Under the pieces are notes generated by a model, which saw only the letters and a program-made list of their open reading frames with translations, searched no databases and was not told where the DNA came from. Position numbers and translations under genes: made by a program. Positions 7,877 to 15,659 of a stretch of 17,928 nucleotides of DNA are shown here, in pieces (position 1 is the stretch's first letter; every line of letters begins with the position of its first letter). The DNA is from an uncultured Muribaculaceae bacterium (GTDB lineage Bacteria > Bacteroidota > Bacteroidia > Bacteroidales > Muribaculaceae): NCBI GenBank assembly GCA_910586455.1, contig CAJUHX010000041.1:1-17928 (forward strand). The letters are read 5' to 3'.

Positions 7877-9694
7877 ATGTTCGCACATAAATCAAAATAT
7901 CGCATACTTAGCCTGCTGCTGATGCTGGTGGCAGGCATAGGAGTCATGGCCCAGAACTCACTGGTGCTGATAAACCCCGGCACACAGATTGAGGGGCGCA
8001 AGTTCGCCCTCACCTTGCGTGCAACCGGAGGGCAGGCCTCAGGGCTGCAGGCTCCGTCGCTCAAAGGCTGTAAGCTCATCTACGGCCCGTCGGTCAGCAC
8101 TATGGAATCGGTGCAGTATATCAACGGCCAGATGTCGCGCGAGTCGTACGTCGACTATTCATACACCTATCTGGCCGAAAGCGCCGGTGAGGTAAGCATT
8201 CCGGCCATAAGTGCCACCATCGGCGGCCAGAGCGTAAAGAGCAAAGCCGCCACATTCACTATTCTGCCTCCTGACAAAAACGCTCCGGCACAGGCCAGAC
8301 GCACTCAGCCCGGGGCTCCACGCCATGCCGATGCCGCAACTGAAGCCGAGGTTCCGCCAATTAAAAGCAGTGACCTTATTGTGCGTGTGACATTCAGCAA
8401 ACAGAAAGTATACGAACAGGAACCTGTAATCGCGGAAATCAAAGTTTATACCCGTCATGGCATAAGCAGCTTCCAGGTGCAGACACAGCCTGTGTTCGAT
8501 GGATTCCTGAGCGAGGAACTCGAGGTGCCCCTCAACGTAAGCATGGAGCATTACAATGGACAGAACTACTATACCGCTGTACTCAAACGCTGTATTCTTT
8601 ATCCGCAGAAGGACGGCAAACTTACCGTAAACTCAGGTAAATACGATGTCACACTGCAGCAGGAAGTACCGGTGTACTACGGCTACTTTGTGACTTCGAA
8701 AATAATAGAGCGCAAAATCACCACCACCTCTAACGAGGTGTCTCTGAACGTACTGCCACTGCCTGAGCCTAAACCGGCCGGATTCAACGGTGCGGTAGGC
8801 CGATTCGACATCACGACATCGCTCACCCCCGAGTTGCTGCGTACCAACGAAGCTGCCAACTACCGTATTGAAATCACCGGCAGCGGAAACATCAAATATC
8901 TTAAAGCGCCCGAACTTCAGGTACCTGTAGGCATCGACGCCTATACACCCAAGACCGATGTACAGTCGAAGGCCTCGGGCAGCAATGTCAGCGGTACATT
9001 TACCGTCGACTATACCCTTATGCCGCAACAGGTAGGCGACTACACCATACCGGGCATACGCTTTGTGTACTTCGACCCTCAGACCGCCAGCTACAAGACC
9101 GTAAATGGCCGTGAGTTCGACTTCCGCGTGGAGCGGGGAGCCGCCGGTGTAAGCAACACCAAGGTAGCCGAAACCGCCGCCATGACCGACATATTGCACA
9201 TAAAGCAGTGCGGCGACACTCCCCGCCACCACACCACCCCACTGATGTTGCGTCCGGCATATTGGTATAGCCTGCTGGCAATGGTGATGCTATTTCTGGT
9301 TATCACATGGGTTTACCGCCGCAATCTCAAACTTAAAGCCGACGTGGCCGGACGCCGTCTGTCGCGCGCCAACCGCGTAGCCCGCAAACGCCTGCGCGTA
9401 GCACACCGACTGATTAAAGACAGCGGCGACAAGTTCTACGAGGAGCTATCCAAAGCCCTCTATGGCTATTTCGGCGACAAACTGGGCATGCCTCCGTCGC
9501 AGCTTATCCGCGCCAATATATCGCAGCAACTCGCCGACTACGGCGCTAAGCCTGAGAGCATCGACATGGCAATACGCATTCTCGACGACTGCGAGATGGC
9601 CCGGTTCACTCCCGAACACTCACAGCAGGAACGCGATGGTCTTTACCGCGACGCATCGAATGTTATCAAAGATTTTGAGTCAGTAAAACAATGA
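7877..9694 (+). CDS. batD: BatD, membrane protein with extracytoplasmic beta domains
   Basis: A 605-residue protein of the BatD/oxygen-tolerance family. A signal peptide (RILSLLLMLVAGIGVMA, cut before QN at about 25-26) leads into a large extracytoplasmic part made of beta-sandwich-like repeats (about 26-455). The first ends near TILPPDK, followed by a Pro/Ala-rich linker (about 135-160). A membrane helix lies at about 461-479 (YSLLAMVMLFLVITWVY). The cytoplasmic tail (481-605) is helical and contains SGDKFYEELSKALYGYFGDK and a CEMARFTPE stretch. This tail resembles that of the smaller BatD-like protein upstream in the same operon. The start ATG is 39 bases after batC and the stop overlaps the batE start (ATGA at 9691-9694). 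Length and layout agree with the family. Function is thought to be assembly or anchoring of the Bat complex; not proven by sequence. Confidence 0.94.
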   Translation: MFAHKSKYRILSLLLMLVAGIGVMAQNSLVLINPGTQIEGRKFALTLRATGGQASGLQAPSLKGCKLIYGPSVSTMESVQYINGQMSRESYVDYSYTYLAESAGEVSIPAISATIGGQSVKSKAATFTILPPDKNAPAQARRTQPGAPRHADAATEAEVPPIKSSDLIVRVTFSKQKVYEQEPVIAEIKVYTRHGISSFQVQTQPVFDGFLSEELEVPLNVSMEHYNGQNYYTAVLKRCILYPQKDGKLTVNSGKYDVTLQQEVPVYYGYFVTSKIIERKITTTSNEVSLNVLPLPEPKPAGFNGAVGRFDITTSLTPELLRTNEAANYRIEITGSGNIKYLKAPELQVPVGIDAYTPKTDVQSKASGSNVSGTFTVDYTLMPQQVGDYTIPGIRFVYFDPQTASYKTVNGREFDFRVERGAAGVSNTKVAETAAMTDILHIKQCGDTPRHHTTPLMLRPAYWYSLLAMVMLFLVITWVYRRNLKLKADVAGRRLSRANRVARKRLRVAHRLIKDSGDKFYEELSKALYGYFGDKLGMPPSQLIRANISQQLADYGAKPESIDMAIRILDDCEMARFTPEHSQQERDGLYRDASNVIKDFESVKQ

Positions 9695-10476
9695 ACAGCA
9701 TCATCCGACATATTATCATAGCAATGGCCGGCCTGCTTGCACTGCCGGCAGCAGCTCTGTCGACCGGCCAGCGGGCCGACTCGGCATACAACGAGGAGAA
9801 CTTCCGTCAGGCAGCACAGCTTTACACCGAAGCGCTCGCAGAGAGCGGCCCCGACGCTCTGTTCTACTACAATCTCGGCAACAGCTATTACCGCCTCGGC
9901 AACGTGGGACGGGCTATTGCCAACTACGAACGCGCCCTGAAAGTCGACCCCTCGTTCGACGATGCCCGCACCAACCGCGACTTTGTTCTATCGCGTATCG
10001 ACAACCTGCCTGAGGACGACTCCACCTTCCTCAACAACCTGCACCACTCCATCATAGCCTGGGCCTCTCCCAACGTATGGGCCATAAGCGCCGCCCTGCT
10101 GTTTGTGCTTCTGCTGGTGATGGTGGGCATATACATATTCGGCAACGGCGTGATGCTGCGCAAGACAGGCTTCTTCGGAGGCATCATAGTACTGGCTCTG
10201 ACCATCTATGTTATGGTTCTGGCATACAGCTCCGCCTCCGGCAGTACCGACCACTCGCAGGCCGTGGTGATTGTGCCTGTGACCAACCTCAACACCGTGC
10301 CGCGCACTCCAAAAAGCACATCCGACAAGATAATACCCATGCCCGAAGGCGCCCGTCTGCAGATTATCGACTCGCTGGCCACTCCCGGCGACCGGCAGGC
10401 CGCCAAATGGTACGACGTAAAAATCAACAACAGTTCGCGTGCATGGGTTAACGCATCTCACGTCGAACGAATCTGA
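9691..10476 (+). CDS. batE: BatE, TPR protein with two membrane helices and SH3-like domain
   Basis: A 261-residue protein. Order of elements: signal or anchor sequence (1-23); TPR pair (about 28-95, with ADSAYNEENFRQAAQLYTEA and then YYNLGNSYYRLGNVGRAIAN), facing the periplasm; two hydrophobic helices (about 130-150 and 160-179); and a C-terminal SH3-like domain (about 190-261) with VPVTNLNTVPRTPKS and the final WYDVKINNSSRAWVNASHVE, typical of bacterial SH3 folds. This TPR-2TM-SH3 layout is that of BatE. The start overlaps the batD stop by four bases. The SH3 domain may bind peptidoglycan or a partner of the complex (inference). fbp begins 12 bases after the stop. Confidence 0.93.
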   Translation: MNSIIRHIIIAMAGLLALPAAALSTGQRADSAYNEENFRQAAQLYTEALAESGPDALFYYNLGNSYYRLGNVGRAIANYERALKVDPSFDDARTNRDFVLSRIDNLPEDDSTFLNNLHHSIIAWASPNVWAISAALLFVLLLVMVGIYIFGNGVMLRKTGFFGGIIVLALTIYVMVLAYSSASGSTDHSQAVVIVPVTNLNTVPRTPKSTSDKIIPMPEGARLQIIDSLATPGDRQAAKWYDVKINNSSRAWVNASHVERI

Positions 10477-10488
10477 GAACTACTTACC

Positions 10489-12483
10489 ATGACAGAATAC
10501 ATCCATTACCATACAGCCGACATACAGGCCGACCTCAGGTATCTGCAGCTGCTGGCCAGATCATTTCCTTCGATTGCAAAGGCCAGTACCGAAATCATAA
10601 ACCTCGAGGCCATACTCAACCTGCCCAAAGGCACCGAGCACTTCCTCACCGACATACACGGCGAATACGAAGCCTTTCAGCATGTACTCAAAAACGCCTC
10701 CGGCACCATCAAGCGAAAGGTAAACGAGATTTTCGGCAACTCTATGCGCGAGTGCGAGAAAAAAGAACTCTGTACCATAATCTACTACCCACGCGAGAAA
10801 CTCGAACTGGTAAAGGACACCGAGCAGGACATGTCAGAATGGTACGAAATCACCCTTAACCGTCTGGTAAAAGTGGCCCAGAACGTGTCATCAAAGTACA
10901 CCCGCTCGAAAGTCAACAAAGCCCTGCCTAAGGATTTCAGCTACATAATCCAGGAACTGCTGCACGAAACCGAGGCCGATCCAAATAAACACGCCTACTT
11001 CAACCAGATTATATCCACAATCATATACACCCGCCGCGCCGACGATTTCATCATTGCCATGAGCGAGCTGATACAGCGTCTGGCAATTGACTCGCTGCAC
11101 ATCATCGGCGACATCTACGACCGCGGACCCGGTGCGCATATCATCATGGATACGATCTGCGACTACCATAACGTGGACATCCAGTGGGGCAACCACGACA
11201 TATTGTGGATGGGTGCCTACGCCGGTAACCGTGCCAGCACAGCCAACGTGCTGCGCATATCTCTGCGGTACGGCAACATGGAAACCCTCGAGGAAGGATA
11301 CGGCATCAACCTGTTGCCTTTGGCCACCTTTGCCATGGAAACCTACGGCGATGTAAACCTCGACTTCTACAAGCCCCGGCTGAAGTTCTCACAGCGACAG
11401 TTCTCCGACAAAGAAATCAAGGTAATAGCCCAGATGCACAAGGCAGTGTGCGTGATTCAGTGGAAATTGGAAGGCCAGATGATAGAACGGCATCCCGATT
11501 TCGGCATGGACGACCGCAACCTGCTGCGCATAGCCGACTTCGCAAAAGGTACCATAACCATCGACGGCACTGAATATCCGATGCTCGACAGCCATTTCCC
11601 AACCATTGACCCCGCCGACCCCAACCGCCTGACCGACGAAGAGGAAAAGATCATAAACCAGCTGAGCCTGACATTTATGAACAACGAGAAGATGCGGCGA
11701 CACATGGGCTGTCTGCTCAGCCACGGCTCACTGTATCTGGCACGTAACAACAACCTTATGTTCCATGCGTCGATGCCCATGAACCCCGACGCATCGTTCA
11801 AGGCTGTGGAAATCGAGGGCGAAACTTTCAGCGGCAAAAAACTATTCGACCGCATCGACCGTCTGGTACAGCTTGCATGCCGCAAGAGCAACGACGAAGG
11901 CGACCAGGAATATGCCGTAGACTATATGTGGTATCTTTGGTGCGGTCCCGACTCGCCTCTGTTTGACAAATCTAAAATGGCTACCTTTGAGCGTTACCTG
12001 ATAGCCGATAAAGAAACCCACCGCGAGATTCGCGGCAACTACTACCGGCTACACGACGACAGCGCCATATGCGACCGCATACTCCGCGAATTCGGCCTCC
12101 CCACCGAAGGGTCCCACATAATCAACGGCCATGTGCCAGTGAAGATAAAGAAAGGCGAGAATCCGGTGAAGGCCGATGGCAAGCTGCTGGTAATCGACGG
12201 CGGTTTTTCGCGCGCATACCAACCCGAAACCGGCATCGCCGGATATACCCTGGTATACCACTCGCGAGGCTTCCAGCTGGTGGAACACGAACCCTTTGAA
12301 TCGTGCGAGAAAGCTATCGAGGAAGGCCAGGACATTATATCGAACACAGTGCTTAACGAATTCAAGGCAAAACGCCTCAAGGTTCGCGATACCGACAAAG
12401 GGCGTATACTGGTAGAGCAGGTATCAGACCTCAACAAACTGTTGGCTGCCTACCGACGAGGTCTGGTAAAAGAAGTGCAATAA
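10489..12483 (+). CDS. fbp: Fructose-1,6-bisphosphatase, class III
   Basis: Cytosolic enzyme of gluconeogenesis that hydrolyses fructose-1,6-bisphosphate to fructose 6-phosphate (EC 3.1.3.11). At 664 residues it has the length of class III FBPases found in Bacteroidetes and Firmicutes. Metallophosphatase signatures are present and well spaced: DIHGEYEAF (from 55), GDIYDRGP (207-214) and GNHD (234-237). Metal-ligand histidines follow later, in LLSHGSLYLARN, IINGHVPVK and the neighbouring VIDGGFSRAYQ. It starts 12 bases after batE with no promoter visible between them, so it probably shares the bat transcript. An internal promoter inside batE cannot be excluded. No T-rich terminator follows; a perfect palindrome lies 36 bases downstream. 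The enzyme call is very secure. Confidence 0.96.
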   Translation: MTEYIHYHTADIQADLRYLQLLARSFPSIAKASTEIINLEAILNLPKGTEHFLTDIHGEYEAFQHVLKNASGTIKRKVNEIFGNSMRECEKKELCTIIYYPREKLELVKDTEQDMSEWYEITLNRLVKVAQNVSSKYTRSKVNKALPKDFSYIIQELLHETEADPNKHAYFNQIISTIIYTRRADDFIIAMSELIQRLAIDSLHIIGDIYDRGPGAHIIMDTICDYHNVDIQWGNHDILWMGAYAGNRASTANVLRISLRYGNMETLEEGYGINLLPLATFAMETYGDVNLDFYKPRLKFSQRQFSDKEIKVIAQMHKAVCVIQWKLEGQMIERHPDFGMDDRNLLRIADFAKGTITIDGTEYPMLDSHFPTIDPADPNRLTDEEEKIINQLSLTFMNNEKMRRHMGCLLSHGSLYLARNNNLMFHASMPMNPDASFKAVEIEGETFSGKKLFDRIDRLVQLACRKSNDEGDQEYAVDYMWYLWCGPDSPLFDKSKMATFERYLIADKETHREIRGNYYRLHDDSAICDRILREFGLPTEGSHIINGHVPVKIKKGENPVKADGKLLVIDGGFSRAYQPETGIAGYTLVYHSRGFQLVEHEPFESCEKAIEEGQDIISNTVLNEFKAKRLKVRDTDKGRILVEQVSDLNKLLAAYRRGLVKEVQ

Positions 12484-12518
12484 CGTCTGTAAGCTACCAA
12501 AGCACTTATGTACGCAAA

Positions 12519-12550
12519 TGTCCAAATTTCTTATCGAAGAAATTTGGACA
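12519..12550. repeat. Perfect 14-bp palindrome with 4-base loop
   Basis: TGTCCAAATTTCTT (12519-12532) and AAGAAATTTGGACA (12537-12550) are exact reverse complements around ATCG. It lies between the fbp stop and the nuclease gene. The bases after it (AGTCATTTTATTTATG) are T-rich but without an immediate T-run, so a terminator is only a weak option. Its right arm contains the candidate -33 box of the nuclease gene, so an operator role is possible. The 7-bp direct repeat TTATGTA flanks it (12506-12512 and 12562-12568), which could be chance or the trace of a small inserted element. Confidence 0.75.
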
Positions 12551-12574
12551 AGTCATTTTATTTATGTAACTTAG
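12543..12574 (+). promoter_or_regulatory. Candidate promoter of the Rpn-type nuclease gene
   Basis: TTTG at 12543-12546 and TAACTTAG at 12567-12574 resemble the Bacteroidetes -33 and -7 boxes (one mismatch in the latter), with a 20-base spacer. Transcription would begin around 12580-12583 and leave a leader of only about 12 bases before the ATG at 12593. The -33 box lies inside the right arm of the palindrome at 12519-12550. Confidence 0.5.
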
Positions 12575-12592
12575 TGGCTCGAAAACAATAAT

Positions 12593-13483
12593 ATGCGGCC
12601 AGAAGATTCAATATTCATCGACTTACGGACAGACTTCGGATTTAAGCGCCTTTTCGGTTCGCCGGAACGGTCATCGATTCTGATACGGTTTATCAACGCC
12701 CTGTTCGCAGGCCGCATGGTTGTAACAGAGGTTACTTTTCACGACAAGGAAATGCTTCCGCAGGACCCATCGGGCAAACGCACCATTTACGATGTGTATT
12801 GCACCACCGAAACCGGACATCATTTCATTTTGGAAATGCAGATGAATGATTCCGCCAATTTCCCGCAACGAGTATTATTCTATACTGCAAAAGCCATTGT
12901 CGGACAAGGGCAACGAGGAATAAACTACGCATTGAGACCGATATACACCGTAGTATTCACCAATTTTAATCTAAAGCATCTTTCCAAACGTTTAGTAAAT
13001 GAAGTGCTTCTGAAAGAACGTACTACCAATGAAATTTATTCCGAGGCTTTACGCCTGATATTCATATCGCTGCCTGAAGTAAAACCTGAGTGGAATAAAT
13101 GTGACAACGAACTTGAACAAATACTTTATCTGGTAAAAAATATGCATACTATGGACAAAAATTCAGATCCCTACCGCAGTGGCAAATACAGCGACATGTT
13201 CGATGCCTCTGAGTGCGAGAACATGGCATGCGAAGAAGTTGTTGAATACTCCAAATCGTATTACAAGATGATTGATGATATGGCTGCATTGGAGTACTCC
13301 AAACAGGAAGCACGCGCCGAAGGCCTAAAAGAAGGGCGCCAAGAAGGGCGTAAAGAAGGACGTAAGGAAGGACGCGCCGAAGGATTCATCGAGGTGGCCC
13401 AGAAATTGCTGAAATCCGGTATGTCGCGCGAATTTATTTGCGAAACTCTGGGCATGACTCCGAAAGAACTTGGTCTTTGCTAA
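12593..13483 (+). CDS. Rpn / PD-(D/E)XK nuclease family 'transposase' protein
   Basis: A 296-residue protein of the Rpn family, annotated in databases as PD-(D/E)XK nuclease family transposase. The signatures are DFGFKRLFGS near the N-terminus (14-23), D67 in YDVYC, and the E-x-Q motif ILEMQ (E81, Q83) in place of the classical E-x-K, which is usual for this family. After the nuclease domain (to about 180) comes a helical region. Six tandem four-residue units of the AEGL/KEGR type follow (242-265), then a short helical C-terminus. Members are metal-dependent DNA endonucleases linked to recombination, and some have reported antiphage toxicity. Base composition is visibly more AT-rich than the neighbours, and the gene sits alone between two converging units, which suggests acquisition by transfer. 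The stop is 6 bases from the trmN6 stop on the other strand. It has no DDE transposase domain and no terminal repeats at gene ends. Confidence 0.9.
   Translation: MRPEDSIFIDLRTDFGFKRLFGSPERSSILIRFINALFAGRMVVTEVTFHDKEMLPQDPSGKRTIYDVYCTTETGHHFILEMQMNDSANFPQRVLFYTAKAIVGQGQRGINYALRPIYTVVFTNFNLKHLSKRLVNEVLLKERTTNEIYSEALRLIFISLPEVKPEWNKCDNELEQILYLVKNMHTMDKNSDPYRSGKYSDMFDASECENMACEEVVEYSKSYYKMIDDMAALEYSKQEARAEGLKEGRQEGRKEGRKEGRAEGFIEVAQKLLKSGMSREFICETLGMTPKELGLC
13316..13387 (+). repeat. Six 12-nt tandem units in the nuclease gene
   Basis: Six successive four-codon units follow the plan (Lys/Ala/Gln)-Glu-Gly-(Arg/Leu/Phe). The four central units are aaagaagggcgc, caagaagggcgt, aaagaaggacgt and aaggaaggacgc. 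The outer units begin with Ala codons. Copy-number change would keep the frame and only lengthen or shorten the charged helix. Such KEGR-type repeats are common at the C-terminus of this family. Confidence 0.85.
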
Positions 13484-13489
13484 ACGCCG

Positions 13490-14179
13490 TCAAAGATAGA
13501 AATCCCGGGTAAGAGAAGCAAAAGCTGATGTCAGAGCCGCACCACGGCGAACAGCGATAGTTTCCTGATGACAGTGGCCGTCGCGACGCATAAACTGCAT
13601 CATAACACGTATGGGCCGCTTGCCCTCCGACGGCAAAAGCCAAGCCAGACGGCGTAGTTTCAGACGCGCCAACTCGGCGCGATATAGAGCGTCGTCGTAC
13701 TTCTCTGCCGGCAGTATCATGGCCAGCGAGCCTTCGTCCGAAAGCCGGAGCGCGGCAAATTCTACAAGCGAAAAATAGTTCAGCGAGCCCTCATGACGCG
13801 CCAGCGCACGCTCTTCGGAGGGAGCCTCCGGACCGCCAGCAAAATAAGGCGGATTACTTATTATAAGGTCGACAGGAACATCCGGACAGTAATCTTGGAA
13901 ATTGCCCTCGACCACAGCCAGACGTCCGGCCCATGGCGAAGCAGCGAAGTTGCGCCGGCAGTCGCAGGCCGCTCCTGCATCGTATTCAAGGCCCACGGCC
14001 AATAGTTGCGGCGCGCGCTGCGCCAGCATAAGAGCAAGTACGCCCGAACCTGCGCCTACATCGAGCGCGGTCCGGGCGGACGGTTGTATTTCTGCCCAGG
14101 CACCAAGAGCCACACTGTCGGTGCCGAGTTTCATGCCACAATGGCAATCGTCGAGTTCGAACTGTTTGAAACGGAACAT
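13490..14179 (-). CDS. trmN6: tRNA1(Val) (adenine(37)-N6)-methyltransferase
   Basis: A 229-residue class I SAM-dependent methyltransferase of the TrmN6/YfiC family, which makes N6-methyladenosine at position 37 of tRNA1(Val) (cmo5UAC). The opening FRFKQFELDD-C-MKLGTDSVALGAWA is the family signature. The SAM motif is DVGAGSGVLAL (40-50) and the catalytic motif is NPPYF (109-113), typical of N6-adenine methylation. The ribose-binding acidic residue lies in LEYDAGA. It is read leftward, starting 16 bases after the stop of the TPR gene, so it is likely the last gene of a ddl/glnS unit. It converges on the nuclease gene with a 6-base gap and no visible terminator. The alternative, a methyltransferase acting on another RNA or protein, is unlikely given the N-terminal signature. 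Confidence 0.92.
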   Translation of the reverse strand: MFRFKQFELDDCHCGMKLGTDSVALGAWAEIQPSARTALDVGAGSGVLALMLAQRAPQLLAVGLEYDAGAACDCRRNFAASPWAGRLAVVEGNFQDYCPDVPVDLIISNPPYFAGGPEAPSEERALARHEGSLNYFSLVEFAALRLSDEGSLAMILPAEKYDDALYRAELARLKLRRLAWLLPSEGKRPIRVMMQFMRRDGHCHQETIAVRRGAALTSAFASLTRDFYL

Positions 14180-14195
14180 TATACCTGAATCAGCA

Positions 14196-15659
14196 CTATA
14201 CCAGCGGGTCGAAATCTTTCCATGCCTCGGCTGTGCGGTACTGAGGTAGCTGGAGTTTCTGATGTATCTCCGCCATCATTACAAGAAAGAGTTTACGCCG
14301 CATGCAGTCGTCAAACCCCATATCGGCGGGGTTGCCATATTCAGATGCGTCAACATTACGTATCATCCACTGCACATCGTCGAAGTTGCCGTGGCGCATC
14401 ATCTCTATCACATAGAGCATTGACATCTGTACATTGCCGCGAAAAAAGTCCTTGCCAAGCTTCTCCTGCCTGTCGGCAATAATATCCATGGCACATTCGT
14501 CGCGGTGCAGTGTCACGGCCAACTCAAGATACAGTGGCAGGTCGGTGATTTCTTCACCCACTTCATTAAAGCAGTCAAGTACCAGGAAAGCCAACCTGCG
14601 GTGTCCGGCATCGGCACAGAAACGAGCCCATGTCACCCAATTGTCGCGTGTATTGGTGCCTTCGCTTTCGTTGGAACAGAAAAACGATTCAAGCAAGTCG
14701 TAAGCATGGTGCTCGTCGCCATCGGTTACCATGGGCTTGCGAAGCAGGTACAGTGTAATGGCCGCATACTGCGGTTTGGACTCCGAAGCCAGCAAACGCA
14801 GGCGGCGGTTGGTATCGTCCGGACCGTTAAGCTTGTCGTTTATATTGCACAGCAGTTCCAGCAGCTCGGGATCGTCGGGGTACTCTTTGCGGATTTCCTG
14901 CAACTCTCGCACTGCAAGGTCGAGCGAACGCTCAAGCTTTAGGAACAGCGAGGCGCGGAAAGCCTGCATCTGCTTGTGCCGCGGCAGTAGGGCCAGGGCA
15001 AACTCCACAGCGTTGAGAGCATCTTCGGTTCGTTCCAGGCGGTCGTAGTCCTGCGCAAGCATGTACCACTGCTCGGCGTTCGAAGGGTCTTCGTCGGTAA
15101 GCAGTTCGAGCATTTCCACTGCCTTATCGTAGCGTCCGGCCTCCTCCGCCACCACAGCCACTTCGTAGTGGAGGGTGAGCGGAAAAGTTGTATGGGCGCG
15201 TATGGCGTCGATGCGGCTGAGTACCCAGTCGAGTTGGCCCAGCTGCGAAGCTACATTCACAAGTTGTATGATCTCCTCGTCGTCAAACTCCGGATATGTA
15301 CTCAGCAAGTCGTCGAGCGCCTTTACCAGCTGTTCGCCGGCGAGGTCGGTATAACGCAGCCGCAGGATATCCCAAAGAGGGCCGCTGCCGCTGTTGTCCT
15401 GAAAGAACTTCTGCTCGGCGTCGCTCTCGAAACCATTGTAAAAAATAGCACGGCGCAAGCGCAGTGGCTCGCTGTCGGGATAAAAGCGGGCACCGCACAG
15501 AAGCACCTCCATACGCAGATAATCGTCGTTGAGGTCTCCGGCGTAATCAAAGAGTTCCACCAGCTCGTCTTCGTCGTAGAAGCGCTCGCTTATAGGTTTG
15601 GCGAGCGACTGGCGGAAACGCCGGCAAAGTTCGTCGCGTTCGTCGGAAAAGTCCTCCAT
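14196..15659 (-). CDS. Tetratricopeptide-repeat protein of unknown function
   Basis: A 487-residue acidic cytosolic protein without signal peptide or membrane segment. TPR-like helices are visible at about 163-275: HYEVAVVAEEAGRYDKAVEM, then NAEQWYMLAQDYDRLERTED-ALNAVEFALALLP, then DLAVRELQEIRKEYPDDPEL. The rest is helical with weaker repeats. Similar Bacteroidales proteins are annotated only as TPR proteins, and I know no function. The start ATG shares one base with the glnS stop (TGATG at 15657-15661 on the minus strand), so translation is probably coupled to glnS. trmN6 follows after 16 bases. The position between two genes for tRNA function hints at a role near translation, but this is only guilt by association. 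Confidence 0.85.
   Translation of the reverse strand: MEDFSDERDELCRRFRQSLAKPISERFYDEDELVELFDYAGDLNDDYLRMEVLLCGARFYPDSEPLRLRRAIFYNGFESDAEQKFFQDNSGSGPLWDILRLRYTDLAGEQLVKALDDLLSTYPEFDDEEIIQLVNVASQLGQLDWVLSRIDAIRAHTTFPLTLHYEVAVVAEEAGRYDKAVEMLELLTDEDPSNAEQWYMLAQDYDRLERTEDALNAVEFALALLPRHKQMQAFRASLFLKLERSLDLAVRELQEIRKEYPDDPELLELLCNINDKLNGPDDTNRRLRLLASESKPQYAAITLYLLRKPMVTDGDEHHAYDLLESFFCSNESEGTNTRDNWVTWARFCADAGHRRLAFLVLDCFNEVGEEITDLPLYLELAVTLHRDECAMDIIADRQEKLGKDFFRGNVQMSMLYVIEMMRHGNFDDVQWMIRNVDASEYGNPADMGFDDCMRRKLFLVMMAEIHQKLQLPQYRTAEAWKDFDPLV

Noticed and set aside
9724..9752. GCCGGC inverted repeat in the batE signal-peptide codons
   Set aside because: Only 6 bp from a self-palindromic hexamer, frequent by chance in GC-rich DNA.
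12519..12550. Standard intrinsic terminator of fbp
   Set aside because: The stem is excellent but no T-run follows directly (AGTCA comes first), so I list it as a palindrome with open function.
13316..13387. Possible CRISPR-like or intergenic repeat array
   Set aside because: Units are contiguous 12-mers without spacers and stay in frame with the Rpn-type protein.
12593..13483. Insertion sequence with DDE transposase
   Set aside because: The 'transposase' label of this family is historical; the protein is a PD-(D/E)XK nuclease and no matching terminal inverted repeats flank the gene.
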